In this document: positions 35,268 through 42,311 of the stretch, in pieces | Layout: every line of letters starts with the position of its first letter | Numbering within the stretch: the first letter of the stretch is position 1 | From: Haladaptatus paucihalophilus DX253 | GTDB lineage: Archaea > Halobacteriota > Halobacteria > Halobacteriales > Haladaptataceae | Assembly (NCBI RefSeq): GCF_000376445.1 | Contig: NZ_AQXI01000001.1 | Coordinates: forward strand, 2,443,734 to 2,507,733 | Direction of reading: 5' to 3' | DNA length: 64,000 bases | Made by a program: the position numbers and the translations under genes | Notes under the pieces: model-generated | The model's input: the letters and a program-made list of their open reading frames with translations, nothing else | What the model was told of the DNA's origin: nothing | Database searches by the model: none

Positions 35268-36230
35268 ATGCAAAACACGACTATCCGAACGAGAAGCGAA
35301 GAAACAGAAGTAGAGAAAAGCGGGCAGAAGGGACGGAGCTGCCCCGAATGTAGCGGTAAGCTCATCGCCGACTCCGGTCACGGCGAAACCATCTGCGAGG
35401 ACTGCGGTCTGGTCGTCGAAGTGGACAATGTGGACCGCGGCCCGGAATGGCGAGCCTTCGACGCGAAGGAGAAAAACGAGAAGTCCCGCGTCGGCGCGCC
35501 GACGACGAACACGATGCACGACAAGGGGCTATCGACCAACATCGACTGGCGGAACAAGGACGCCTACGGCAACTCGCTCGGTTCCCGCCAGCGCGAAAAG
35601 ATGCAGCGCCTCCGCAAGTGGAACGAGCGCTTCCGCACCCGCGACAGCAAGGAGCGGAACCTCAAGCAGGCGCTCGGCGAAATCGACCGGATGGCCAGCG
35701 CGCTCGGCCTCCCGGACAACGTGCGCGAGATGGCCAGCGTCATCTACCGCCGCGCGCTGAACGAGGACCTCCTGCCGGGGCGCTCCATCGAGGGCGTCTC
35801 GACCTCGTGTGTGTACGCCGCCGCGCGCCAGGCCGGCGTCCCGCGCAGTTTGGACGAAATCACCGAGGTCAGCCGCGTCGATAAAAGCGAAGTGGCGCGA
35901 ACCTACCGCTACGTCGTGCGCGAACTCAGCCTCGAAGTCAAACCTGCCGACCCCGAGAGCTACGTCCCGCGATTCGCGTCCGGGCTCGAACTCTCCGACG
36001 AAGCCGAACACCGCGCCCGCGAACTCCTCCGTAACGCGAAAGAACAGGGCGTCCACAGCGGCAAATCGCCCGTCGGACTCGCCGCGGCCGCCGTCTACGC
36101 CGCCGCGCTCCTGACCAACGAGAAGACGACGCAGGCCGAGGTCAGCGACGTGGCCGACATCAGCGAGGTCACGATTCGCAACCGATATCACGAACTGCTC
36201 GAAGCCGAGGAAGGAACCGTCGCGCTGTAG
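35268..36230 (+). CDS. tfb: Transcription initiation factor B (TFB)
   Basis: Archaeal TFIIB, recruited by TBP-DNA, loads RNA polymerase. The 320 residues from ATG 35268 start with a polar tail. The zinc ribbon is CPEC (25-28) and CEDC (43-46). The B-reader/linker has GPEWRAFDAKEKNEKSRVGAP and an adjacent STNIDWRNKDAYG. Two cyclin folds follow: repeat 1 around 120-200 (ALGEIDRMASALGLPDNVREMA, YAAARQAGVPRSLDEI) and repeat 2 around 215-305 (PRFASGLELSDEAEHRAREL, VGLAAAAVYAAALL, RNRYHELLE). Haloarchaea usually encode several TFBs; this one cannot be numbered. The TTG two codons earlier is rejected because GAGGAGGT fits ATG 35268. Confidence 0.97.
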   Translation: MQNTTIRTRSEETEVEKSGQKGRSCPECSGKLIADSGHGETICEDCGLVVEVDNVDRGPEWRAFDAKEKNEKSRVGAPTTNTMHDKGLSTNIDWRNKDAYGNSLGSRQREKMQRLRKWNERFRTRDSKERNLKQALGEIDRMASALGLPDNVREMASVIYRRALNEDLLPGRSIEGVSTSCVYAAARQAGVPRSLDEITEVSRVDKSEVARTYRYVVRELSLEVKPADPESYVPRFASGLELSDEAEHRARELLRNAKEQGVHSGKSPVGLAAAAVYAAALLTNEKTTQAEVSDVADISEVTIRNRYHELLEAEEGTVAL

Positions 36231-36285
36231 ACGCGTTTGAAAAGAGGTTTTTATCTTGCGCCGATAGCTTCAGAAAGCTACCGCA

Positions 36286-37314
36286 ATGGAAACCGAGCAC
36301 GAGATTCACGTCGGTGACGCGCGCGATACCTCGCTTCCCGACGATTCGATAGACCTCGTTGTCACTTCTCCCCCCTATCCGATGATAGAGATGTGGGACG
36401 ACCTCTTCGCCGACGCGAATCCCGAAATCGAGACGGCGCTTTCGGCGGGCGACGGTGATACGGCGTTCGAGTTGATGCACGACGAACTCGACGCCGTTTG
36501 GGCCGAACTCGTCCGCGTGCTGAAACCCGGCGGCATTGCGGTGATAAACGTCGGCGACGCCACCCGAAAGGTGGACGGGACGTTTCAGTCGTTTCCGAAC
36601 CACGCCCACGTTCTCCGCGACCTCCGGGAGCGCGGTCTGAAGTCCCTTCCCGACATCCTCTGGCGCAAACCCTCGAACCGCCTGACGAAGTTCATGGGGT
36701 CGGGGATGCTCCCGCCGAACGCCTACGCCGCGCTCGAACACGAATACCTCCTCGTCTTCCGGAACGGCGACACCCGCGAGTTCGAACCGGGCGTGGACCA
36801 TCGCTACGAGTCTTCGTACTTCTGGGAGGAGCGAAACGAGTGGTTTTCCGACCTCTGGACGGACGTTCGCGGCGAGGAGCAACTGCTCGACCACGGCGAC
36901 CTCCGCGAGCGCTCGGCGGCGTTTCCCTTCGAACTGCCGTATCGGCTCATTTCGATGTTCTCCGTCTACGGCGACACCGTTCTCGACCCGTTTTGGGGGA
37001 CGGGAACGACCTCGCTCGCCGCGATGGTCGCGGGTCGAAACTCGGTGGGGTACGAACTCGAACCCGATTTCGTCGAACTGTTCGCGGAGCGGGCCGAAAC
37101 CACGCCGGAACTCTCCCGAAGCGTCATCTCTCGGCGACTCGACGACCATCGGGCGTTCGTCGGCGACCACGGCGGCGACCTCAAGTACGACGCTACGTAC
37201 TACGATTTCGCCGTCAAGACGGCCCAAGAGCGCGACATCCGGTTGTACGCCGTGAGCGACGTGGAGCGGGACGAAACCGGATTCTTCGTCACTCACGAAC
37301 CCTATTCCGAGTAA
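36286..37314 (+). CDS. zim: DNA methyltransferase, probable orphan CTAG N4-cytosine methylase (Zim-like)
   Basis: Beta-class amino-methyltransferase: motif IV TSPPY (residues 27-31) lies before motif I DPFWGTGTTSLAA (about 235-247), the circular order of N4-cytosine/N6-adenine enzymes. Between them is a target-recognition region including DILWRKPSNRLTKFMGSGMLPPNAYAALEHE-type sequence (ends WRKPSN and ALEHEY). No restriction endonuclease is encoded near it, so it is an orphan methylase. Size (342 aa), context (tfb, aglD, XTPase, aroD nearby) and SPPY motif agree with the haloarchaeal CTAG methylase called Zim in Haloferax. CTAG is scarce in this window. The CTAG specificity is inferred, not read. 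Confidence 0.85.
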   Translation: METEHEIHVGDARDTSLPDDSIDLVVTSPPYPMIEMWDDLFADANPEIETALSAGDGDTAFELMHDELDAVWAELVRVLKPGGIAVINVGDATRKVDGTFQSFPNHAHVLRDLRERGLKSLPDILWRKPSNRLTKFMGSGMLPPNAYAALEHEYLLVFRNGDTREFEPGVDHRYESSYFWEERNEWFSDLWTDVRGEEQLLDHGDLRERSAAFPFELPYRLISMFSVYGDTVLDPFWGTGTTSLAAMVAGRNSVGYELEPDFVELFAERAETTPELSRSVISRRLDDHRAFVGDHGGDLKYDATYYDFAVKTAQERDIRLYAVSDVERDETGFFVTHEPYSE

Positions 37315-37344
37315 TCTTTTATTCGGCGGGTCGAAGTCGCGGAT

Positions 37345-38019
37345 ATGGACGTCGATTCCTTTTCGCTCGCTGTGAGCACGGCCGACCTCGGCGACGAACC
37401 CCGCGCCCGTGAACACGCCGATATCGTCGAGTTCCGGATGGACCTCGCGGACGACCCGCTTTCGATGCTGTCCGCCTACGACGGCGAACTGCCAGTCATC
37501 GCCACGAATCGCGCCGAGTGGGAAGGTGGCGAAGCGACCGGCGACGAGCGCCTCGATGCACTCCGCGAAGCGACCGACCACCCGGCGGTGGACGCTATCG
37601 ACCTCGAACTGGAGACGCTGTTTACGGCCCCCGGACGGGACCTCGCCGAGCACGCGCGGAACAACGACGTACTCGTGATCGCCTCGGTTCACGATTTCGA
37701 GGAAACGCCGTCGCAGCGACGGATGCGCGAACTGCTCGAAAACTGTACCGACCACGCCGACGTGGGCAAACTCGCCGTCACCGCCCAGTCCGAATCCGAC
37801 GTGCTCGACCTGTTCCGCGTCACGAACCTCCTCACGGAGCGCGGGCAAACCGTCGCGACGATAGCGATGGGCGAAGTCGGTCGTCACTCGCGGGCCGTCG
37901 TTCCGCTGTACGGGTCGAAAATCGGCTACGCGCCCCTCGAACTGGCGGATGCGACCGCCCCCGGTCAGTACGACTTGGCGACGCTCTCGCAACTCGTCGA
38001 CGAACTGCGCGGTAACTGA
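37345..38019 (+). CDS. aroD: Type I 3-dehydroquinate dehydratase
   Basis: Third step of the shikimate pathway, dehydroquinate to dehydroshikimate. The 224-residue protein has the class I TIM-barrel motifs. These are VEFRMDLADDPLSM (Glu/Arg binding), VIASVHDFEETPS with catalytic His (about residue 115) and VGKLAVTAQSESDVLD with the Schiff-base Lys (about 141). The C-terminal lid region has MGEVGRHSRAVVPLYGSKIGYAPL. The ATG at 37345 lies 30 bp after the methylase. With the DHQ synthase II at 38495-39664 it suggests a shikimate neighbourhood, though on opposite strands. Confidence 0.95.
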   Translation: MDVDSFSLAVSTADLGDEPRAREHADIVEFRMDLADDPLSMLSAYDGELPVIATNRAEWEGGEATGDERLDALREATDHPAVDAIDLELETLFTAPGRDLAEHARNNDVLVIASVHDFEETPSQRRMRELLENCTDHADVGKLAVTAQSESDVLDLFRVTNLLTERGQTVATIAMGEVGRHSRAVVPLYGSKIGYAPLELADATAPGQYDLATLSQLVDELRGN

Positions 38020-38091
38020 CTGCCTCGGCGAATTCCCGTCAAAACGCCGCATCGGAAGGGTTTAACACGCTCGACCAGCTATCAACGACTA

Positions 38092-38508
38092 GTGACACGG
38101 AACAAAAAGCGCCCGTGGCTCGCGGCCCTGTTCGCGTTCGTTTACCCCGGAGCGGGCCATCTCTATCTCCGGGAGTGGCTTCGCGCGTTCCTCTGGTTCG
38201 GGTTCGCGTTCCTCACCGCTTATCTGTTCATCCCTCCGGAGATGATACAGGCGGTCCAGAACGGCGGCTGGTCCGGCTACATGCAGGCGAGCGAAAACAT
38301 CGACATACAACAGACCCTCCCGGTCCTGTTCGTCTCGCTGTGTAACATCCTCGACGCCTACTGGTCGGCGATTCGTAACAATCGCGCCGTCCAAGAGGCT
38401 GCCGACGGGACGAGGCGCTGTCCGAACTGCGGACGAAAAGTGGACGCCGACCTCGACTTCTGTCAGTGGTGTACGTCGCCGCTCGACGCCGACGCTACTG
38501 CTCAATAA
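38092..38508 (+). CDS. Membrane protein with C-terminal zinc ribbon
   Basis: 138 residues from GTG 38092. Hydrophobic segments near the N terminus (PWLAALFAFVYPGAGHLYLREWL, about 8-31) and in the middle (LRAFLWFGFAFLTAYLFI) give 2-3 TM helices with a short luminal loop. The C-terminal ribbon is CPNCGRKVDADLDFCQWC (about 109-126). The YPGAGHLYL motif recalls TM2-domain-type proteins. Function unknown; the family is typical of haloarchaea. The 3' end overlaps the convergent DHQ synthase II gene by 14 bp. Confidence 0.78.
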   Translation: MTRNKKRPWLAALFAFVYPGAGHLYLREWLRAFLWFGFAFLTAYLFIPPEMIQAVQNGGWSGYMQASENIDIQQTLPVLFVSLCNILDAYWSAIRNNRAVQEAADGTRRCPNCGRKVDADLDFCQWCTSPLDADATAQ

Positions 38509-39664
38509 TACTCTCTTCGACGCTCTCGCCGAAGTGTCGCGCGCCTCCCTCCAGGAACAGTTTTACTTCGTCGCCGACTTCGATGTCCGTCACGGCCTTC
38601 CGTCCGTCGGGCGTGGCGACTTTGATGGTCTCCGCGTTCTGGAGCAGCGTCTCCACGCGGTCGCCGTCCGCCGTCTCGACTTCGAGGCGGAACATGGGTC
38701 GCTTCTCGATTTTTACCCGACCGACCACCGCTTCGCGGGTCTTGCCGTCGGTATCGACCACCTGCACCTCGTCGCCGCTCTGGAGTTCCGCGAGGTATTT
38801 CGTCCCGCCGCCGGGGGTGCGGACGTAGGCGTGAACCGCCCCGGCGTTCACTCGGAACGGCCGCGACGCGACGTAGGGCGACTCCGCCGTCTCGGCGTGG
38901 ACGAAAAAGAGGCCGCGCGACATCGACCCGACGAGCATGCCCTCGTCGTGTTCCATCAGCGACCCGGTATCGACGCACACGCGGTCCGCGCTGCCGGTCT
39001 GTTCGATGGTGAGAACTTCGCCCCACTCCAAGTCCAGCGTTTCGCGCTCGGCGGCGTCGCGCACTTCCACCGTCGACCGAATCTCGTCCGGGTTATCGCT
39101 GTCGAGCAGAACGGCGTCCGCGCCGAGTTCCAGCGTCTCGAACGCGGTTCGGGCCTCTTCGGCGTTCGTGACGCCCGCCACGAGGTCCGTCTCCTCGCCG
39201 ATTCGGGCGATGAGGTTTTCGAGCGGGATGATGGTCCAGTCCTCGCCGACGACGATGGTGTAGTCGGCTTCCTGGGCCGCTGCCTCGGCGAACGCTTCGT
39301 ACTCCTCGCTCAGGATTCTCACGTAGGCTCCCTCGGCTTCGTCCTCCCGGCGGAGCGTCGAGAGGTCGGCGGAGCCGGAGAAATCCGAGGGGAGGTCGAC
39401 CGTCCCGTCGCCCTCGCCGTCCTTCCCGACGATTCGAGCGTCGGCCCGGTTGCGCTCGTCGTCCTCGGCGTCGAAGACGTGCACGTCGCCCTCGGAGCGA
39501 AACGCCGCGACGTTCACTTCGCCGAGTTCTCGAACGCGCTCGACGTCGCCGTCGTCCACCAAAATCCAGTCCACACCGGCTTCCAACCCGGCCGTGATTC
39601 GTTTGCGACGGGTGTCCCAGTCGCCGACGGAGGCGTCGGCCTTCAACCATACGGAGCGTGTCAT
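38495..39664 (-). CDS. aroB': 3-dehydroquinate synthase II
   Basis: Archaeal DHQ synthase II converts the ADHS product to dehydroquinate in an NAD-dependent reaction. The 389 residues from ATG 39664 start MTRSVWLKADASVGDWDTRRKRITAGLEAG (ends MTRSVW and AGLEAG). They continue with IVVGEDWTIIPLENLIARI (about 148-166), AVLLDSDNPDEIRS, the central GMLVGSMSRGLFFVHAETAESPYVASRPFRVNAG region (about 255-290, ends GMLVGS and RVNAG), and C-terminal strands DRVETLLQNAETI. The upstream in-frame reading (80 codons) is the low-complexity repeat DNA and is rejected. It pairs with ADHS at 40626. Confidence 0.93.
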   Translation of the reverse strand: MTRSVWLKADASVGDWDTRRKRITAGLEAGVDWILVDDGDVERVRELGEVNVAAFRSEGDVHVFDAEDDERNRADARIVGKDGEGDGTVDLPSDFSGSADLSTLRREDEAEGAYVRILSEEYEAFAEAAAQEADYTIVVGEDWTIIPLENLIARIGEETDLVAGVTNAEEARTAFETLELGADAVLLDSDNPDEIRSTVEVRDAAERETLDLEWGEVLTIEQTGSADRVCVDTGSLMEHDEGMLVGSMSRGLFFVHAETAESPYVASRPFRVNAGAVHAYVRTPGGGTKYLAELQSGDEVQVVDTDGKTREAVVGRVKIEKRPMFRLEVETADGDRVETLLQNAETIKVATPDGRKAVTDIEVGDEVKLFLEGGARHFGESVEESIIEQ

Positions 39665-39799
39665 GCTGAATCGCTCGTAGCCCCACGGCTTGAACGTGGC
39701 GGAATCCGCAACTTCTCTGCTCCCCGCTATCGAATTTGCCGTTGACGACGACCACAGTTGGACCGTCCGAATCGACGGCCATCGGCGGGAACCCATCGT

Positions 39800-39916
39800 T
39801 CGTCCCACTCCATCATTCGTCACTCCATCACTCGGCGCTCCATCATTCGTTACTCCCCCGTTCGTCACCCTCTCACTCGTTTCTCCATCGCTCGTCTCCC
39901 CCATCGCTCACCACTC
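39800..39916. repeat. Degenerate tandem repeat, about 15-nt unit
   Basis: The stretch consists of imperfect copies of a roughly 15-nt unit whose plus-strand form is like CCATCATTCGTCACT, CACTCGGCG and CCCGTTCGTCACC. At least seven units drift in sequence (CTCCATCATTCG, TCACTCCATCAC, TCGTTACTCC and so on). It lies in the 289-bp gap between the divergent aroB' and HAD genes, probably a minisatellite or decayed element. The boundary is approximate. Confidence 0.55.
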
Positions 39917-39953
39917 GACATCTTTTTATCACACTATCGAACACCACTAACGA

Positions 39954-40625
39954 ATGACTGCTCTCGATGCCGTTCTCTTCGACCTCGATTCGACGCTGTG
40001 TGTCTCCGAGCAAGACGAGGAGGCGGTCCTCACGGACGCGTTCGACCGCGCGTCCGTCGAACAGTACTGTACGGTCGCCGACATCATCGAGGCGGTGGAC
40101 GACATCCCGACCGCGGAAACGTCGCACGAGTTCTACGAACTCTGTTTCGCCGCCGCGGCCCGCGAGGTGGGCGTCGAGGACCATCACGCGTCGGCGCTCG
40201 CCACGGCGTACGAGGAGTGTGTCGATCACTCGGCGGTTTCGTTCCGACCCGGTGCCGAGGACGCGTTGGCGGCCGCCAGCGAGACGAACGTCGGACTCGT
40301 GACGAACGGGGACGAGGCGACACAGACCGTCAAACTGGACGCGCTCGGCATCGCCGACGCGTTCGATACGCTCGTCTTCGTGGACCCGCGAAACGGCGTC
40401 CCGCCGAAACCCGACGCGGCCCCGTTCGAGAAGGCGCTGACCGACCTCGGCGTGGCACCGGACGACGCGCTCCACGTGGGCGACTCGTTGCGGGCGGACG
40501 TCGCCGGTGCGAACGCGCTCGGCATCGACTCCGTGTGGGTTCCCCACGAAAACCGACGGATAGAATCTGCCCACGAACCGACGCACACGCTCACGTCGCT
40601 CGCGGAGTTTCCCGAACTGCTATAA
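39954..40625 (+). CDS. HAD-superfamily hydrolase
   Basis: 223 residues. Motif I is FDLDSTL (about 9-15) with the nucleophile Asp; motif II GLVTNGDEATQTVK (about 121-134); motif III KPDAAPFEKAL; motif IV HVGDSLRADVAGANALGI (about 175-192). The cap domain between motifs I and II (about 25-90) is of the C1 helical type, as in phosphoglycolate-like or haloacid-like phosphatases. The ATG at 39954 begins MTALDAVLFDLDST. Substrate not identifiable from sequence. It is convergent with the ADHS gene, ending 1 bp before it. Confidence 0.88.
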   Translation: MTALDAVLFDLDSTLCVSEQDEEAVLTDAFDRASVEQYCTVADIIEAVDDIPTAETSHEFYELCFAAAAREVGVEDHHASALATAYEECVDHSAVSFRPGAEDALAAASETNVGLVTNGDEATQTVKLDALGIADAFDTLVFVDPRNGVPPKPDAAPFEKALTDLGVAPDDALHVGDSLRADVAGANALGIDSVWVPHENRRIESAHEPTHTLTSLAEFPELL

Positions 40626-41420
40626 TCAGGCTTCGACCGACAGCCCCGCCTCGTCCAGCGCGTCCTCGGCGGACAGGTCGTCGTGAACGACGCTGGTCAC
40701 TGCGCGTGCGATGGCCTCCGGGTCGTCGTGCTGGAAGACCGACCGGCCGATGGAGACGCCCGCACCGCCAGCGTCCATCGCGCCGCGGACCGCTTCGAGG
40801 GTCGCCTTGTCGCCCTCGGGTGCACCGCCCGCGATGACGACGGGGAGGCGCGTCGATTCGACCACGTGCTCGAAGCTCTCGGCGTCGCCGCTGTAGGCCG
40901 TCTTCACCACGTCGGCACCGAGTTCCTCCGCCAACCGCACCGCGTGGCCGAGGCTTTCCGCGTCGTGTTCGTCGATTCCCGGGCCGCGTGCATAGGACAT
41001 GGCGAGGACGGGAATTCCGAACTTGCTCGCCGTGTCGCAGACTTCCGCGAGGTCCGTGATCTGTTTGGGTTCGTAGTTGCTGCCGACGTTGAGATGGAGC
41101 GAAACGGCGTCGGCCCCCGCCGCGATAGCCTCCTGTACCGTCCCGGTCATTCGTTTATCGTTCGAGTCCGGGCCGATGGTCGTGGAGGCGTTCAGGTGGA
41201 CGATGTAGCCCGCGTCGTTCTTGTTCGGATGGACGCGCGGTGCGATTCCCTTCTGCGTGAGAACGGCGTCGGCACCCCCTCGCGTTACCGCGTCGATTGT
41301 CGATTCGATGTCCTTCAGACCCCGTACCGCGCCGAGTGTGATTCCGTGGTCCATCGGGACGATGACGTAGCGTCCGTCACGCCCGATTCGGTCGAGGCGC
41401 GCTGTGATTCCTGTATCCAT
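40626..41420 (-). CDS. aroA': 2-amino-3,7-dideoxy-D-threo-hept-6-ulosonate synthase (ADHS; archaeal aldolase family)
   Basis: Class I aldolase-type enzyme making the archaeal precursor for dehydroquinate. The 264 residues open TARLDRIGRDGRYVIVPMDHGITLG with the proximal Asp/His, then NKNDAGYIVHLNASTTIG, and VKTAYSGDAESFEHVV carrying the catalytic Lys (about residue 179-184). The end ARAVTSVVHDDLSAEDA matches haloarchaeal ADHS. FBP-aldolase activity is an alternative for this family, but the position beside DHQ synthase II and trp genes favours ADHS. The ATG is preceded by a 21-bp gap from trpA; a CAAACTAG motif there matches one upstream of trpC. Confidence 0.88.
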   Translation of the reverse strand: MDTGITARLDRIGRDGRYVIVPMDHGITLGAVRGLKDIESTIDAVTRGGADAVLTQKGIAPRVHPNKNDAGYIVHLNASTTIGPDSNDKRMTGTVQEAIAAGADAVSLHLNVGSNYEPKQITDLAEVCDTASKFGIPVLAMSYARGPGIDEHDAESLGHAVRLAEELGADVVKTAYSGDAESFEHVVESTRLPVVIAGGAPEGDKATLEAVRGAMDAGGAGVSIGRSVFQHDDPEAIARAVTSVVHDDLSAEDALDEAGLSVEA

Positions 41421-41441
41421 TGTATGTGACTCTGTAGCAAG

Positions 41442-42311
41442 CTAGTTTGAAGTTCGTTCCGGTTCCGGTATCTCTTGTTCCCCTTCGCGTGCCCCGGATT
41501 TGAGTTCCGCGGCTTTGGATTCGAGTCGTTCCGCGACGTTCTCGCCGGACGCGACGATATCGACGAGCGCGCTGCCGACGACGACGCCGTCCGCTCCCGC
41601 CGAGACGATTTCGCGGGCGTGTTCGCCCGCGCTCACGCCGAAGCCGACCGCTTTCGGCAGGTCGCTTTCGGCCAGTCGTGCGAGGCTGTCGTGGGTGTCG
41701 CCGCTCACGTCCGCCTGTGCGCCCGTCGTTCCCATTCGGGCCTGCACGTAGACGAATCCGGAGGCCTGCTCGGTGATGCGCCGCTTGCGCCTGTCCGTCG
41801 TCGTCGGCGCGATGATGAACACCAAATCGAGTCCGTACTCGTCGCACGCCAAGCGGAGCGGACCGCTCTCCTCGACGGGAAGGTCGGGGACGATGAGTCC
41901 CGACACCCCGGCGTCGGCGGCGGCGGAGACGAACGCTTCGACGCCTTCCTCGTCTCGCGGTGTGCCACCGCTCGACCGTTCCGAGGCGCGTTGCGCCTCG
42001 CGGCCCCCATACTGGTAGATGAGATTGTAGTAGGTCATGCAGACGACGGGCACGTCCACGTCCAACCCCGAGACGAGTTCGAGGTAGTCGTCCGGCGTCA
42101 TCCCGCCGGAAAGCGCGCGCTGGATGGCGTTCTGAATCGTCGGCCCGTCCGCGATGGGTTCCGAGAACGGCAGGCCGAGTTCGATGACGTCCGCGCCGCC
42201 GCGGACCAGCGCCCGGACGTACTCCTTCGTCTCTTCGATACCCGGGTCGCCAGCGACGACGTACGGAATCAGGGCCGGTTCGTCCGCAAAGGCGGCTTCG
42301 AGTTCGCTCAT
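41442..42311 (-). CDS. trpA: Tryptophan synthase alpha chain, with a 16-residue insertion
   Basis: Indole-3-glycerol phosphate to indole + G3P. The 289 residues contain the TIM-barrel motifs [36 protein letters not shown] (Glu/Asp site), [48 protein letters not shown] and [27 protein letters not shown]. Residues 105-120 (sequence [16 protein letters not shown]) are an extra loop between the YNLIYQYGG strand and [12 protein letters not shown], encoded by a 48-bp palindromic element (41952-41999) also present twice in trpB. The start ATG overlaps the trpB stop by ATGA, so translation is coupled. Confidence 0.95.
   Translation of the reverse strand: MSELEAAFADEPALIPYVVAGDPGIEETKEYVRALVRGGADVIELGLPFSEPIADGPTIQNAIQRALSGGMTPDDYLELVSGLDVDVPVVCMTYYNLIYQYGGREAQRASERSSGGTPRDEEGVEAFVSAAADAGVSGLIVPDLPVEESGPLRLACDEYGLDLVFIIAPTTTDRRKRRITEQASGFVYVQARMGTTGAQADVSGDTHDSLARLAESDLPKAVGFGVSAGEHAREIVSAGADGVVVGSALVDIVASGENVAERLESKAAELKSGAREGEQEIPEPERTSN
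41952..41999 (-). repeat. 48-bp in-frame palindromic element, copy in trpA
   Basis: On the plus strand the order is GTCTCGC, 10 nt, CGCTCGACC, 5 nt, then stem GAGGCGC, loop GTT, stem GCGCCTC. The stem is 7 bp and perfect. It starts exactly on a codon boundary in trpA (codons 105-120). Two copies with the same spacing lie in trpB. Confidence 0.75.

Noticed and set aside
39665-39904. N-terminal extension of DHQ synthase II
   Set aside because: Encodes the degenerate tandem repeat DNA; family N terminus MTRSVWLKAD begins at 39664.
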